NCBI RefSeq assembly: GCF_001571305.1
Contig: NZ_BCTN01000006.1
Coordinates: 62,001 to 126,000 of the forward strand
DNA: 64,000 bases
Origin: Erwinia persicina NBRC 102418
GTDB taxonomy: Bacteria; Pseudomonadota; Gammaproteobacteria; Enterobacterales; Enterobacteriaceae
Direction of reading: 5' to 3'
The notes under the pieces: generated by a model
What the model was told of the DNA's origin: nothing
The model's input: only the letters and a program-made list of their open reading frames with translations
Database searches by the model: none
Program-made: the position numbers and the translations under genes
In this document: one piece after another, positions 18,311 to 27,678 of the stretch
Numbering within the stretch: the stretch's first letter is position 1
Layout: each line of letters begins with the position of its first letter

Positions 18311-19042
18311 TTACTCGTGCAATCCGCACTCGCGCTTCAGGCCAAAGAAGCGGGTCTCTTCCTCTGCCATGCCCGGTTCCCATTTACGCGTCGTGTGCGT
18401 ATCCCCCACCGAGAGATAGCCCTGCTCCCACAGCGGATGGTAGCTCAGACCGTGTTGCTGCAGATACTGATATACCTGACGGTTGTCCCAGTCGATGATC
18501 GGCAACAGCTTGAAGACGCCCTTCTTGATCGCCAGCACTGGCAGATGCGCGCGGCTACCTGACTGGTCGCGGCGCAGCCCGGCAAACCACGTCTGCGCTT
18601 TCAGCGTCGCCAGCGCACGGTTCATCGGCTCAACCTTATTAATCTGGTTGTAGCGCTCAATGCCCTCCACGCCCTGTTCCCACAGCTTGCCATAGCGTGC
18701 TTCCTGCCAGGCCGGGCTGTGCGCTGCGCGGAACACCTGAAGATTAAGATCCAGCTTCTCCGTCAGCTGATCAATAAACTGATAGGTTTCCGGGAACAGA
18801 TAGCCCGTATCGGTCAGGATCACCGGAATATCCGGCTTCTGGCGTGCCACCAGATGCAGACTGACCGCTGCCTGAATACCAAAACTGGAGGTCAGCACGG
18901 CTTCACCCGGCAGATTTTCCAGCCCCCAGATCACCCGATCCTCGGCGGAAAGTTTATCCAGCATATTATTGATTTCAGCGAGCGCCATGATGCGCTCCAC
19001 CTTTGGTAAGTCGTTCAGTGCAGTGAGATCGAGAACGGCCAT
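18311..19042 (-). CDS. cysH: Phosphoadenylylsulfate reductase CysH
   Basis: This 243-residue thioredoxin-dependent enzyme reduces PAPS to sulfite. It has the adenine-nucleotide alpha-hydrolase fold with [14 protein letters not shown] and [11 protein letters not shown], and the C-terminal catalytic ECGLHE. There are no second cysteine pairs, so it is the PAPS-specific [Fe-S]-free type. Last gene of cysJ-cysI-cysH, 12 nt after cysI. A weak stem (CCGACC/GGTCGG near 18280-18300) follows without a U-tract. Confidence 0.97.
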   Translation of the reverse strand: MAVLDLTALNDLPKVERIMALAEINNMLDKLSAEDRVIWGLENLPGEAVLTSSFGIQAAVSLHLVARQKPDIPVILTDTGYLFPETYQFIDQLTEKLDLNLQVFRAAHSPAWQEARYGKLWEQGVEGIERYNQINKVEPMNRALATLKAQTWFAGLRRDQSGSRAHLPVLAIKKGVFKLLPIIDWDNRQVYQYLQQHGLSYHPLWEQGYLSVGDTHTTRKWEPGMAEEETRFFGLKRECGLHE

Positions 19043-19054
19043 ATTACACCTCCA

Positions 19055-20770
19055 TCATTCCCAGAAATCGCGGGCCGGATCGAGTACCGGTCTGATAATA
19101 CCGGTACGGATGGTGAAATCACCGAAGCCTTCATTTGCTTCGCGCTCTTTCGCCCAGCGGCCAATCAGTTCGTCCAGGGTCGCCAAGATCTGCTCTTCAT
19201 TGATGTTTTCGCTGTACATCCGCGGGATGCGTGTGCCGATGCGGTTACCTCCAAGATGGAGGTTATAACGCCCCGGAGCCTTGCCCACCAGCCCCACCTC
19301 AGCCAGCAGTGCACGGCCACAGCCGTTCGGGCAGCCGGTGACGCGCAGGACAATGTGCTCATCTCCCACCCCGTGGGCGGTCATGATGCCCTCCACACGC
19401 GTGACAAATTCCGGCAGGAAGCGTTCGGCTTCGGCCATCGCCAGCGGGCAGGTAGGGAAGGACACGCAGGCCATGGAGTTTTCGCGCTGGTGACTGACGT
19501 TTTCCATCAGACCATGCGACACCGCCAGCTGTTCGATGACCTCTTTTTCAGACTCCGGCACGCCCGCAACAATCAGGTTCTGATTGGCCGTTAAGCGGAA
19601 GTCGCCCTGATGGATTTTGGCAATTTCAGCCAGACCGGTTTTCAGCGGCCGGCCCGGATAGTCCAGCAGTCGGCCATTCTCAATAAACAGCGTCAGGTGC
19701 CATTTATTATCAATGCCTTTAACCCAGCCAAAGCGATCGCCACGGGTAGTAAATTCATACGGACGGGTTGGTTCAAAGGTGATGCCGGCACGGCGCTCCA
19801 CTTCCGCCTTAAAGACATCCGGCCCCACCCGTTCCAGCGTGTATTTCGTTTTAGCATTTTTACGGTCAGTACGGTTGCCCCAGTCACGCTGGGTCGTCAC
19901 GACTGCGGTGGCCACATCCAGGATCTTATCAACTGGCAAATAACCAAATTCAGACGCCGTGCGCGCATAGGTCGCTTTATTACCGTGGTCGATCGACAGG
20001 CCACCGCCCACCAGCAGGTTAAAGCCGACCAGCCTGCCGTTCTCAGCAATGGCGATAAAGTTCAGGTCATTGGCGTGCAGATCGACATCGTTATGCGGCG
20101 GCACCACTACGGTCGTTTTAAATTTACGCGGCAGGTAAGTTTCACCGAGGATCGGCTCGACATCGGTGGTAGCGACCTTTTCCTGGTCCAGCCAGATTTC
20201 AGCATAAGCACGGGTCTGCGGCAGCAGGTGCTCAGAGAGTTTTTTTGCCCACTCATACGCTTCCTGATGCAGTTCAGACTCAATCGGGTTTGAGCTGCAG
20301 AGCACGTTACGGTTAACGTCGTTCGCCGTCGCCAGCGCATCCAGCCCCACTTCATGCAGCATCTGGTGCGCCGGTTTCACGTTACCTTTCAGAATGCCGT
20401 GAAACTGGAAGGTCTGGCGGTTGGTCAGACGGATACTGCCGTAAATGGTGTTATCGGCGGCGAACTTATCAATGGCCAGCCACTGCGTCGGCGTGATGAT
20501 CCCGCCCGGCAGACGGCAGCGCAGCATCATCGCATGGCGCGCCTCCAGCTTCTGCTCTGCACGTTCAGCACGAATGTCGCGGTCATCCTGCTGGTACATA
20601 CCGTGAAAACGGATCAGCAGGAAGTTATCGCCGTTAAAGCCGCCGGTCAGCCCGTCATGCAGGTCTTCGGCAATGCCACCGCGCAGATAGTTACTCTCTT
20701 TTTTCAGGCGCTCGGCGTCGACCAGCTTCCCTTCAACGACCAGCGGCCCTGGGTATTTTTCATTGCTCAT
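19055..20770 (-). CDS. cysI: Sulfite reductase hemoprotein beta subunit CysI
   Basis: This 571-residue protein holds the siroheme-[4Fe-4S] centre that reduces sulfite to sulfide with six electrons. The four cluster cysteines are visible in [15 protein letters not shown] and [24 protein letters not shown] and the [15 protein letters not shown] region match E. coli CysI. Its start overlaps the cysJ stop by 1 nt. Siroheme is supplied by CysG, encoded about 3 kb away. Confidence 0.97.
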   Translation of the reverse strand: MSNEKYPGPLVVEGKLVDAERLKKESNYLRGGIAEDLHDGLTGGFNGDNFLLIRFHGMYQQDDRDIRAERAEQKLEARHAMMLRCRLPGGIITPTQWLAIDKFAADNTIYGSIRLTNRQTFQFHGILKGNVKPAHQMLHEVGLDALATANDVNRNVLCSSNPIESELHQEAYEWAKKLSEHLLPQTRAYAEIWLDQEKVATTDVEPILGETYLPRKFKTTVVVPPHNDVDLHANDLNFIAIAENGRLVGFNLLVGGGLSIDHGNKATYARTASEFGYLPVDKILDVATAVVTTQRDWGNRTDRKNAKTKYTLERVGPDVFKAEVERRAGITFEPTRPYEFTTRGDRFGWVKGIDNKWHLTLFIENGRLLDYPGRPLKTGLAEIAKIHQGDFRLTANQNLIVAGVPESEKEVIEQLAVSHGLMENVSHQRENSMACVSFPTCPLAMAEAERFLPEFVTRVEGIMTAHGVGDEHIVLRVTGCPNGCGRALLAEVGLVGKAPGRYNLHLGGNRIGTRIPRMYSENINEEQILATLDELIGRWAKEREANEGFGDFTIRTGIIRPVLDPARDFWE

Positions 20771-22569
20771 TAGTACACATCTCGCTGATAACGGCGCTCA
20801 ATGCGCAGCTCACTTAAAAACTCATCGGCCGATTCGATGTCCATTGCACCAAATTCAGCTACCACTTCCAGTAATGCCTGTTCAACATCTTTTGCCATGC
20901 GATTGGCATCGCCGCAGACATAGATGTGGGCACCCTCTTCTATCCAGCGCCACAGCTCCGCCCCTTTTGCGCGAATTTTATCCTGCACGTAAATTTTGTG
21001 TTTCTGGTCACGCGACCAGGCCAAATCGATATGCGTCAGCAGGCCGTCTTTGACATAGCGCTGCCACTCCACCTGGTAAAGAAAATCTTCGGTAAAGTGC
21101 GGGTTACCGAAGAACAGCCAGTTTTTACCACCGGCACCGTCGCTGTCACGCTGCTGCATAAAAGCGCGGAACGGTGCAATACCAGTACCCGGGCCAATCA
21201 TAATCACTGGCGTATCCGGACTGGCAGGCAGGCGGAAGTTATCATTATGTTCAATGAAGATGCGCACCCCGTCATCCTCCTGCAGCCGGTCGGCCAGATA
21301 GCTGGAAGCGCCTCCTGCACGGGCTCGGCCTTCAATCTCGTAGCGCACCGCCCCCACGGTGATATGGACTTCGGTTTCATTTTCCGCCTGCGAAGAAGCG
21401 ATAGAATATAGACGTGGCGTCAGCGGGCGCAGCAGCCCGGTGAGCTGTTCCGCGTTCAGTTCCGTAGGGGCATAACGCACCATATCCACAATAGGGGTGT
21501 TCTGCGCATACTGTTGCAGTCTGGCTTTCTCTTCCGTCTCCGCCAGCAGCGCTTCATTACGGGAAAGCCTGGCATAATGTTCAACAATCTGCGGCGTATT
21601 GACCGTCAGTTCGTAATGTTTTTGCAGCGCTTCCGTCAGTGGCAGCGTGATCCCGTCAACGGACACGGGCTCATCGCCTTTCAGCCACAGCAGTTCCAGC
21701 AGCTCTTTTACCAACAGGGGGTCGTTCTCATACCATACGCCCAGGGCATCTCCCGGCTGATAGCGCAGTCCAGAATCACCAAGATCAATTTCAATATGCC
21801 GCACATCTTTATCGGAATCGCGGCCGGTAATTTTCTGGTTAACGGCAAAACTGGCGGTCAGGGGCGCTTCTTTGCTGTAAGGGCTGCTGTGGATCTCATT
21901 CACGCTCCCCGTCACGGCGGCAGTCACCTGGAGGGCGCTGGCATCCGGCACACGGGCTTTCAGCACCGCAACGATCTGTTTGCGCCAGTCTTCCGCCTGC
22001 GCGGCATACTCCACGTCGGCATCAACGCGCTCCAGCAGACGCTCACCGCCCAGTTCCGCCAGCTTGCTGTCGAAATCTTTACTGGCCTGGCTGAAGAATT
22101 CGTAAGAGGTGTCCCCCAGACCAAACACCGCAAATGCGCAGCCGTCCATTTTCGGTGCTTTTTTCGACATCAGGAATTTATGCAGCGCCACAGCTTCTTC
22201 CGGTGGCTCGCCCTCACCCTGCGTGGAGGTCACCACCACCAGCAGTTTTTCCTGACCGATCTGCTTAAATTTGTAATCACCGGCATTGACCAGGTTAACG
22301 TTCAGCTTTTCGCTCAGCAGGTCGTCGCGCAGCTGTTCAGCCAGGCGGCGTGCATTTCCGGTCTGCGAGGCAGAAAGAAGCGTAATCGCAGGCACCTCAA
22401 CCGCCGGTGCGCTGGTGACCGTCGCACCCGGCGCCTGATTGACCATGCCCCAGAAGTAACCGGAAAGCCACGCCAGCTGAGTAGGTGAATAATCACCGGT
22501 GGCTGCCTGCAAGCGGGCAAGCTGTTCCGGATTAAGGGGAAGCATGTTGGGGGGTGCCTGAGTCGTCAT
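20770..22569 (-). CDS. cysJ: Sulfite reductase flavoprotein alpha subunit CysJ
   Basis: This 599-residue protein has the same length as E. coli CysJ. The N-terminal FMN flavodoxin domain (about 63-200) shows [17 protein letters not shown] and [12 protein letters not shown]. The FAD/NADPH reductase domain shows [24 protein letters not shown] and the ending [11 protein letters not shown] with the terminal Tyr that stacks on FAD. It passes electrons from NADPH to CysI. First gene of cysJIH. Confidence 0.97.
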   Translation of the reverse strand: MTTQAPPNMLPLNPEQLARLQAATGDYSPTQLAWLSGYFWGMVNQAPGATVTSAPAVEVPAITLLSASQTGNARRLAEQLRDDLLSEKLNVNLVNAGDYKFKQIGQEKLLVVVTSTQGEGEPPEEAVALHKFLMSKKAPKMDGCAFAVFGLGDTSYEFFSQASKDFDSKLAELGGERLLERVDADVEYAAQAEDWRKQIVAVLKARVPDASALQVTAAVTGSVNEIHSSPYSKEAPLTASFAVNQKITGRDSDKDVRHIEIDLGDSGLRYQPGDALGVWYENDPLLVKELLELLWLKGDEPVSVDGITLPLTEALQKHYELTVNTPQIVEHYARLSRNEALLAETEEKARLQQYAQNTPIVDMVRYAPTELNAEQLTGLLRPLTPRLYSIASSQAENETEVHITVGAVRYEIEGRARAGGASSYLADRLQEDDGVRIFIEHNDNFRLPASPDTPVIMIGPGTGIAPFRAFMQQRDSDGAGGKNWLFFGNPHFTEDFLYQVEWQRYVKDGLLTHIDLAWSRDQKHKIYVQDKIRAKGAELWRWIEEGAHIYVCGDANRMAKDVEQALLEVVAEFGAMDIESADEFLSELRIERRYQRDVY

Positions 22570-22627
22570 TTCGTTGAAAAGTCCAAGGTCGGAAATCTAT
22601 TAACAACAGGGTAAGGGCAAGCATAAT

Positions 22628-22645
22628 AACCCTTAAATAAGGGTT
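22628..22645 (-). promoter_or_regulatory. Palindrome upstream of cysJ, possible CysB site
   Basis: AACCCTTA-AA-TAAGGGTT is a perfect 8-bp inverted repeat 59-76 nt upstream of the cysJ start. It adjoins a TTATTATGCT segment that could be the -10 region on the minus strand. cysJIH is a known CysB/N-acetylserine regulon member in E. coli; assigning this repeat to CysB is inference. Confidence 0.35.
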
Positions 22646-22856
22646 GGAAATAATAAATAACCAAAATGACTAAGCGGTTTTATGGGTAACGGTTAGCGAC
22701 AAAACAGATTGATTATTATTTTATTTTTCAATGGATTACAAACCACACCGTTCTCAGGTGTTTCCGGTTATGTCGTTCAGCCGGGAAACGGGTGCGAAAA
22801 AAGCGGTTTTCCGGTATCCTGCGGCGGTTTTATTGATGAAGACTGAGACTGTCACT

Positions 22857-23216
22857 ATGGCTACTACGCTGTTTAAAGATTTTCAATTCGAAGCCGCACA
22901 CCACCTGCCGAATGTGCCGGAAGGGCACAAATGCGGACGCCTGCACGGGCACTCCTTTATGGTTCGTCTGGAAATTACTGGCGAAGTGGATGCGCATACC
23001 GGCTGGGTGATGGACTTTTCCGAGATCAAAGCGGCTTTTAAGCCGATCTACGATCGTCTGGATCACTACTATCTCAATGATATTCCTGGCCTTGAGAACC
23101 CAACCAGCGAAGTGCTGGCTGCATGGATCTGGCAGCAGATGAAGCCAGTACTGCCGCTGTTAAGCGCTGTACTGGTAAAAGAAACCTGCACTGCCGGTTG
23201 CGTTTATCGCGGATAA
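22857..23216 (+). CDS. queD: 6-carboxy-5,6,7,8-tetrahydropterin synthase QueD
   Basis: This 119-residue enzyme of queuosine (preQ0) biosynthesis converts dihydroneopterin triphosphate to carboxytetrahydropterin. The zinc ligands are visible in [24 protein letters not shown], which also holds the catalytic Cys, and [10 protein letters not shown] and ENPTSEVLA match the family. The ATG at 22857 (MATTLFKDF) aligns with the E. coli start; an in-frame ATG at 22836 is possible. A strong terminator follows. Confidence 0.95.
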   Translation: MATTLFKDFQFEAAHHLPNVPEGHKCGRLHGHSFMVRLEITGEVDAHTGWVMDFSEIKAAFKPIYDRLDHYYLNDIPGLENPTSEVLAAWIWQQMKPVLPLLSAVLVKETCTAGCVYRG

Positions 23217-23223
23217 TGACAAG

Positions 23224-23262
23224 AAGGCTCGCTGCGCTCGCGGGCCTTTTTCTTTCTCTTTT
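23224..23262 (+). terminator. Intrinsic terminator after queD
   Basis: A 9-bp stem with one G-T pair (AAGGCTCGC / GCGGGCCTT) and a 7-nt loop is followed by a T-rich tract (TTTCTTTCTCTTTTTT), 8 nt after the queD stop. Confidence 0.85.
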
Positions 23263-23405
23263 TTGCCATTATCACTGGGGGGTAAAAAACATATTCCATT
23301 CGAATCTATAGTAGCACCGCAAGATATAAGCGTCTTTTTCTGCCCCGTGATAATCTCTCGCCATAAAATAAAATAGCAGTAATCGTGTCTCAGGACAGGT
23401 GTAAC

Positions 23406-24104
23406 ATGCCCCCATGGTTAAGTCTGGCAATTGATTCATTCTGGCCGATGCTGTATGCCGGCGTCACCTTCACTATTCCATTAACGCTTATTTCATTTGC
23501 GCTGGGTTTATCGCTGGGCTTTATTGTGGCCCTGGCAAGATTATATGGCCCGAAGCCATTACAGTACATTGTTCGCTTTTATGTCTGGCTTATTCGCGGC
23601 ACCCCGTTACTGGTACAGCTTTTCCTTATTTTCTATGCCCTGCCCGGGGTGGGTATAACGCTGGATGCCTTCCCGGCAGCCGTTATTGGCTTTACCCTGA
23701 ATATCGGGGCCTATACCTCCGAAGTGATACGCGCCACGCTGCTCTCGGTGCCGAAAGGCCAGTGGGAAGCCGCACACTCGATCAGCATGAGCTGGGCCCA
23801 GGCACTGCGTCGTATCATTATCCCTCAGGCGGCGCGGATTGCCGTTCCGCCGCTGTCCAACACCTTTATTTCACTGGTAAAAGACACGTCGCTGGCCTCG
23901 GTGATTACCGTCCCTGAAATGTTTCTGGCGGCACAGCGTATTGCAGCGGTGACCTATCAGCCCTTAATCCTGTATACCGAAGCCGCCATTATTTATTTAC
24001 TGATCAGCTCGGTATTATCGGCGTTACAGACCCGACTGGAAAATAAGCTCGCCAATAATGGCGCAGTAAAGGTAAGAGATAATGATAAAATTATCCAACA
24101 TTGA
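23406..24104 (+). CDS. Amino acid ABC transporter permease (probable cystine/polar amino acid type)
   Basis: This 232-residue inner-membrane permease of the HisM/GlnP family has about five transmembrane helices. The ABC-docking EAA loop is visible in EAAHSISMSWAQALRRIIIPQAARIAVPPL, and RGTPLLVQLFLIFYALP is typical of polar amino acid permeases. I chose the ATG at 23406, preceded by CAGGACAGGTG, over the GTG at 23385. It overlaps the ATPase gene by 23 nt. The nearby cysteine genes suggest cystine or a sulfur compound as substrate, but specificity cannot be read from the permease. Confidence 0.85.
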   Translation: MPPWLSLAIDSFWPMLYAGVTFTIPLTLISFALGLSLGFIVALARLYGPKPLQYIVRFYVWLIRGTPLLVQLFLIFYALPGVGITLDAFPAAVIGFTLNIGAYTSEVIRATLLSVPKGQWEAAHSISMSWAQALRRIIIPQAARIAVPPLSNTFISLVKDTSLASVITVPEMFLAAQRIAAVTYQPLILYTEAAIIYLLISSVLSALQTRLENKLANNGAVKVRDNDKIIQH

Positions 24105-24849
24105 TAAACAGTTCGATGGCAATCCGGTCTTAAAAAAGATTAACCTGACCATTAATGAAGGCAGCGTCACCGCCCTCATCGGCCCTTCCGGCAGTGGCAA
24201 GAGCACCTTATTGCGCTGCATTAATTTGCTGGAAATCCCCCAGGCGGGGGAGCTGACTATCGGCCATGAGCACCTCGTTTTTACCGGCAGCGCCCGCCCG
24301 GGCCGTAAAGATATTCGCCGTATCTGCCAGCAAACCGGCATGGTATTTCAAAACTTTCAGCTGTTTCCTCATCTGACGGTGATAGAAAACATTATGGAAG
24401 GTCTGGTCACTGTCCATAAGCAGCCCGTTCAGCAGGCGCGGCAGCGGGCAGAAGCCCTGCTGGAAAAGGTGGGGATGGGCCATAAACGCGATGCCCTGCC
24501 CGGCACGCTGTCAGGGGGTCAACAACAGCGTGTGGCCATTGCCCGGGCGCTGGCCCCCTCGCCTAAAGTGCTGCTGTGTGATGAACCGACCTCGGCGCTG
24601 GATCCCGAACTGTCGCTGGAAGTGGTGGCGGTACTGAAACAGCTGGCGAAAGAGGGAATGACCATGCTGATGGCCACCCACGACCTGCGGCTGGCGGCAA
24701 ATATTGCCAATAACGTGGTGTTTCTGGAAGCGGGCGAGATCGTCGAGACGGGCACCTCCCGTGACCTGTTTACCCGTGCAGAAAAGCCCCGAACCAAAGC
24801 GTTTATTTCCACCCTGACAGACACCCTGCCCGATTCATGGGAAATATAA
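24082..24849 (+). CDS. Amino acid ABC transporter ATP-binding protein
   Basis: This 255-residue ATPase has Walker A GPSGSGKST, the Q-loop VFQNFQLFPHLTV, the signature LSGGQQQRVAIARAL, Walker B VLLCDEPTSALDPE and the H-loop MATHDL. It belongs to the polar amino acid (GlnQ/HisP) family. About 15 extra residues between Walker A and the Q-loop (EHLVFTGSARPGRKD) resemble the HisP insertion. It overlaps the permease gene and is followed 39 nt later by the binding protein gene. Confidence 0.92.
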   Translation: MIKLSNIDKQFDGNPVLKKINLTINEGSVTALIGPSGSGKSTLLRCINLLEIPQAGELTIGHEHLVFTGSARPGRKDIRRICQQTGMVFQNFQLFPHLTVIENIMEGLVTVHKQPVQQARQRAEALLEKVGMGHKRDALPGTLSGGQQQRVAIARALAPSPKVLLCDEPTSALDPELSLEVVAVLKQLAKEGMTMLMATHDLRLAANIANNVVFLEAGEIVETGTSRDLFTRAEKPRTKAFISTLTDTLPDSWEI

Positions 24850-24888
24850 TTAAAGACCTCATCACAGACTGCATTCAGGAGTTATGAC

Positions 24889-25662
24889 ATGAAAAAGATA
24901 GCCACACTGTTATTCGCCGGACTGATTCAGCTCGGTTTTTCTTCTGCCGCACTGGCAGAGAACGATCTGGCAAAAATCCAGTCGGCAGGCGTGCTGAAAA
25001 TCGGCACGGAGGGCACCTACCCACCGTTTACCTTCCACGATGCATCCGGGGCACTGACCGGTTTTGATGTCGATATCGGTCGTGAAGTCGCAAAGCGTCT
25101 GAACGTTAAAGCGGAGTTTGTTGAAGGTAAATGGGACGGACTGATTGCCGGGCTGGATGCTAAACGCTACGAGGCAGTCATTAATCAGGTTTCCATCACC
25201 CCGGAGCGCCAGCAGAAATTTGATTTCTCTGCGCCGTATATTGCGTCTAAAGGCGTGCTGATTGTGCGCAGTGATAACGACACTATTAAGACCTTCGCGG
25301 ATTTGAAAGGGAAAAAATCTGCCCACACGCTGACCAGCAACTATGCTCAGCTGGCCCGCAGTTATGGTGCGGAGATCGTCGGGACGGATGGCTTTAACCA
25401 GTCGGTCGATCTGGTGGCCAGCGGCCGCGCAGATGCGACAATTAACGATAACCTGTCATACCTCGACTTCAAAAAGCACAAGCCAGAGGCAAAAGTCAAA
25501 ATTGCTGCCACCCAGAGTGATGCCGAACATTCCGGTATTCTGCTGCGCAAAGGTAACCCGGAGCTGAAGGCCGCCATTGATAAGGCGCTGACCGAAATGA
25601 AAAATGACGGCACCTATCAGCGTATTTCCCAGCACTACTTTGCCGCTGACGTTTCGAAATAA
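24889..25662 (+). CDS. Periplasmic amino acid-binding protein (cystine-binding type)
   Basis: This 257-residue family-3 solute-binding protein has a signal peptide cleaved after SSAALA (about residue 23). IGTEGTYPPFTFHDASG and LTGFDVDIGREVAKRL, followed by WDGLIAGLDAKRYEAVINQVSITPERQQKFDFS, match the cystine-binding FliY/TcyA group more than the histidine or glutamine binders. It lies with its permease and ATPase, and about 2.3 kb from cysJIH. Cystine is therefore the best guess for the ligand; binding assays would decide. Confidence 0.85.
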   Translation: MKKIATLLFAGLIQLGFSSAALAENDLAKIQSAGVLKIGTEGTYPPFTFHDASGALTGFDVDIGREVAKRLNVKAEFVEGKWDGLIAGLDAKRYEAVINQVSITPERQQKFDFSAPYIASKGVLIVRSDNDTIKTFADLKGKKSAHTLTSNYAQLARSYGAEIVGTDGFNQSVDLVASGRADATINDNLSYLDFKKHKPEAKVKIAATQSDAEHSGILLRKGNPELKAAIDKALTEMKNDGTYQRISQHYFAADVSK

Positions 25663-25674
25663 TCGCTGTTATCC

Positions 25675-25699
25675 CTCCGCAGGGCGTTCCCCTGCGGAG
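25675..25699. repeat. Perfect inverted repeat between convergent genes
   Basis: A 10-bp perfect stem (CTCCGCAGGG / CCCTGCGGAG) with a 5-nt loop lies between the binding-protein gene and the convergent LysR gene. Neither strand has a U-tract; probable bidirectional 3'-end structure. Confidence 0.55.
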
Positions 25700-25729
25700 T
25701 CCTCTCCGCCCGGTCAGGTTTCCTTGCTG

Positions 25730-26647
25730 TCAGAGGGCCGTACCGCTCAGTAATTGTCCCGCGTCTTCTGATCCAAACCACTCCACCAGAAAATCCAGCA
25801 GGGCGCGCAGGCGCGCTGACTGATACTGACGGGAGGCATAAATAGCATACACCCCTAGTTCATCCAGCTGGTAATCGGGCAGGAGCGCCACCAGTTCACC
25901 GCGGGCAAGAAACGGCTGCGCGCTGTACACCGGCTGCATGGCGATACCAGCTCCAGCCAGCGTCGCCGCCAGCAGCATCACCGAATCATTACCACTCAGA
26001 TTGCCACTGACGGCCACCGCCTCCTTCTCCTGACGACGGGTAAAGTGCCACAGGCTTTTACCAAAGTGCGAGTAGGCCAGACAGTTGTGATGTACCAGAT
26101 CCTGCGGCACCACCGGGATCCCCGCCAGCGCCAGATAGGCTGGTGCCGCACAGATTACCGACCGGCAGCGGTGCAGCGGTCGGGCAATCAGGTTCGGCTC
26201 CAACTGGGCTGTGATGCGCAGGGCCAGATCGATGCGCTCTTCCACCAGGTTAACCCGCTGATTACTGATGTGCAGGTCGATACGCACCAGGGGGTAACGC
26301 CGCTGGAAGGCGGTCAGCGCCACCATCAGCACGCTCTGGCCCAGCGACAGCGAGCAGGACACCCGCAGCAGACCGGACAGCGCTTCACCTTCCGGCTGGT
26401 TACTGAGCTCAATTTCCGCGGCCAGCGCCATCATCTGCTGGCAGCGGGCCAGCGCATGTTCTCCGGCCGGCGTCAGGCTCAGGCGTCGCGTGCTGCGGTG
26501 CAGCAGGCGCGCGCCGGCCCAGCTCTCCATCTGGCTGAGATAGCGCGTGACCATCGCGCGTGAGATATCCAGCGTGTCCGCCGCCGCCGACAGGCTGCCG
26601 CGCTGCACGATGGTGATAAAAACCTTCGCCGCCGTGATGCGATCCAT
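25730..26647 (-). CDS. LysR-family transcriptional regulator
   Basis: This 305-residue regulator has an N-terminal winged helix-turn-helix (ITAAKVFITIVQRGSLSAAADTLDISRAMVTRYLSQME) and a C-terminal effector domain. The start MDRITAAKVF at 26647 was chosen because it is the usual LysR beginning; the frame extends to 26710 without support. It resembles the single-target local-regulator subgroup (HRSTRRLSLTPAGE). It is divergent from the MBL-fold gene at 26749, which it probably controls from the 101-bp shared promoter region. Confidence 0.88.
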   Translation of the reverse strand: MDRITAAKVFITIVQRGSLSAAADTLDISRAMVTRYLSQMESWAGARLLHRSTRRLSLTPAGEHALARCQQMMALAAEIELSNQPEGEALSGLLRVSCSLSLGQSVLMVALTAFQRRYPLVRIDLHISNQRVNLVEERIDLALRITAQLEPNLIARPLHRCRSVICAAPAYLALAGIPVVPQDLVHHNCLAYSHFGKSLWHFTRRQEKEAVAVSGNLSGNDSVMLLAATLAGAGIAMQPVYSAQPFLARGELVALLPDYQLDELGVYAIYASRQYQSARLRALLDFLVEWFGSEDAGQLLSGTAL

Positions 26648-26748
26648 AATCTGTCCGTTATATGCAACAATCTGTTGCCTGATAGTCGGTTTATCTGCTG
26701 AATTTTGCAACCTACACTGTTCTCTTTCCCGTAATCAGGTAGCTCATC

Positions 26749-27621
26749 ATGAAAACCCGTCTGACGTTACTGCTGGCCCTGACCGCCAGCACACCGCTGT
26801 ATGCCGCTGAAACGCTGAAGCTGGAGGTCTATAACCCGGGCGAAGCCAGCATGTTTGCCGTCTCCAGCGAAATAATCTCCGGCCCGCATGAGGTGGTGCT
26901 GATCGATGCCCAGTTCCAGCGCAATGACGCTGAAGCCCTGGTGAAACGCATCAAAGCCACCGGCAAGCGGCTGACCACGGTGTTTATCAGCCAGTCCGAT
27001 CCGGACTTTTACTTTGGCCTGGAGACCATTAAGCAGGCATTCCCGCAGGCTAAAATTATCGCCACGGCGGCCACGGTCGATCTGATTAAGCAATCGAAAA
27101 ACGGTAAGCTGGCGTTCTGGGGCCCGAAAATGGGCGCGAATGCGCCACAGTCGCTGGTGGTGCCTGACGTGTTAACCGGCAACAGTTTCCGGGTCGATGG
27201 TGAAACCATTGAGGTGAAAGGCATTGACGGCCCGCAGCCGCAGAATACGTATTTGTGGGTGCCCGCACTGAAAACGGTGATGGGCGGCGTGGTGGTGTAT
27301 GGCAATAATATCCACGTCTGGATGGCCGATGCCCAGACGCCTGCTGAACGTTCTGCCTGGCAGCAGAAGCTGGAAGCGATTCAGGCCCTGAAGCCCGCGC
27401 GCGTGGTGCCGGGCCATTTCCTGCCGGGCGCAGCCGAGACGCTGGCATCGGTTAACTTCACCCAACAGTATCTGAAAACCGCTGAAACCGTGCTGGCGGA
27501 GAGTCAGGATGCAGCCAGCTATACGGCGGCGATGAAGACCCGGTATCCGGCACTGAAGGAAGCCTCAAGTCTGGAACTGAGTGCAAAAGTGCTGAAAGGG
27601 GAGATGAAGTGGCCGCAGTAA
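26749..27621 (+). CDS. Exported MBL-fold protein with degenerate metal-binding motif
   Basis: This 290-residue protein has a signal peptide (cleaved near LYAAETL, residue 20) and the overall metallo-beta-lactamase fold. The usual HxHxDH motif is replaced at residues 82-87: the segment reads FISQSDPDFYFG where active relatives have SHxHPDHYFG. Only Asp86 of the four expected metal ligands remains, while the later VVPGHFLPG histidine and TVMGG strand are kept. It may be catalytically altered or a binding protein. The frame is intact and codon use looks normal, so it is not an obvious pseudogene. The divergent LysR gene suggests inducible expression. Confidence 0.78.
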   Translation: MKTRLTLLLALTASTPLYAAETLKLEVYNPGEASMFAVSSEIISGPHEVVLIDAQFQRNDAEALVKRIKATGKRLTTVFISQSDPDFYFGLETIKQAFPQAKIIATAATVDLIKQSKNGKLAFWGPKMGANAPQSLVVPDVLTGNSFRVDGETIEVKGIDGPQPQNTYLWVPALKTVMGGVVVYGNNIHVWMADAQTPAERSAWQQKLEAIQALKPARVVPGHFLPGAAETLASVNFTQQYLKTAETVLAESQDAASYTAAMKTRYPALKEASSLELSAKVLKGEMKWPQ

Positions 27622-27630
27622 GCGGATAAC

Positions 27631-27673
27631 AGGGCGTAGCGGGTCGGCCTTTTTCTGGCCGCCCCGCTACCCT
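27631..27673. terminator. Bidirectional hairpin between the MBL-fold gene and queE
   Basis: An interrupted long stem pairs AGGG-GTAGCGGG-CGGCC with GGCCG-CCCCGCTAC-CCT around a T-rich loop, 10 nt after the MBL-fold stop and just before the convergent queE stop. It is likely to serve both genes. Confidence 0.6.
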
Positions 27674-27678
27674 TGACC

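Noticed and set aside
21514..22488. 324-codon open frame antisense to cysJ
   Set aside because: It is a shadow of the flavoprotein gene with no family features.
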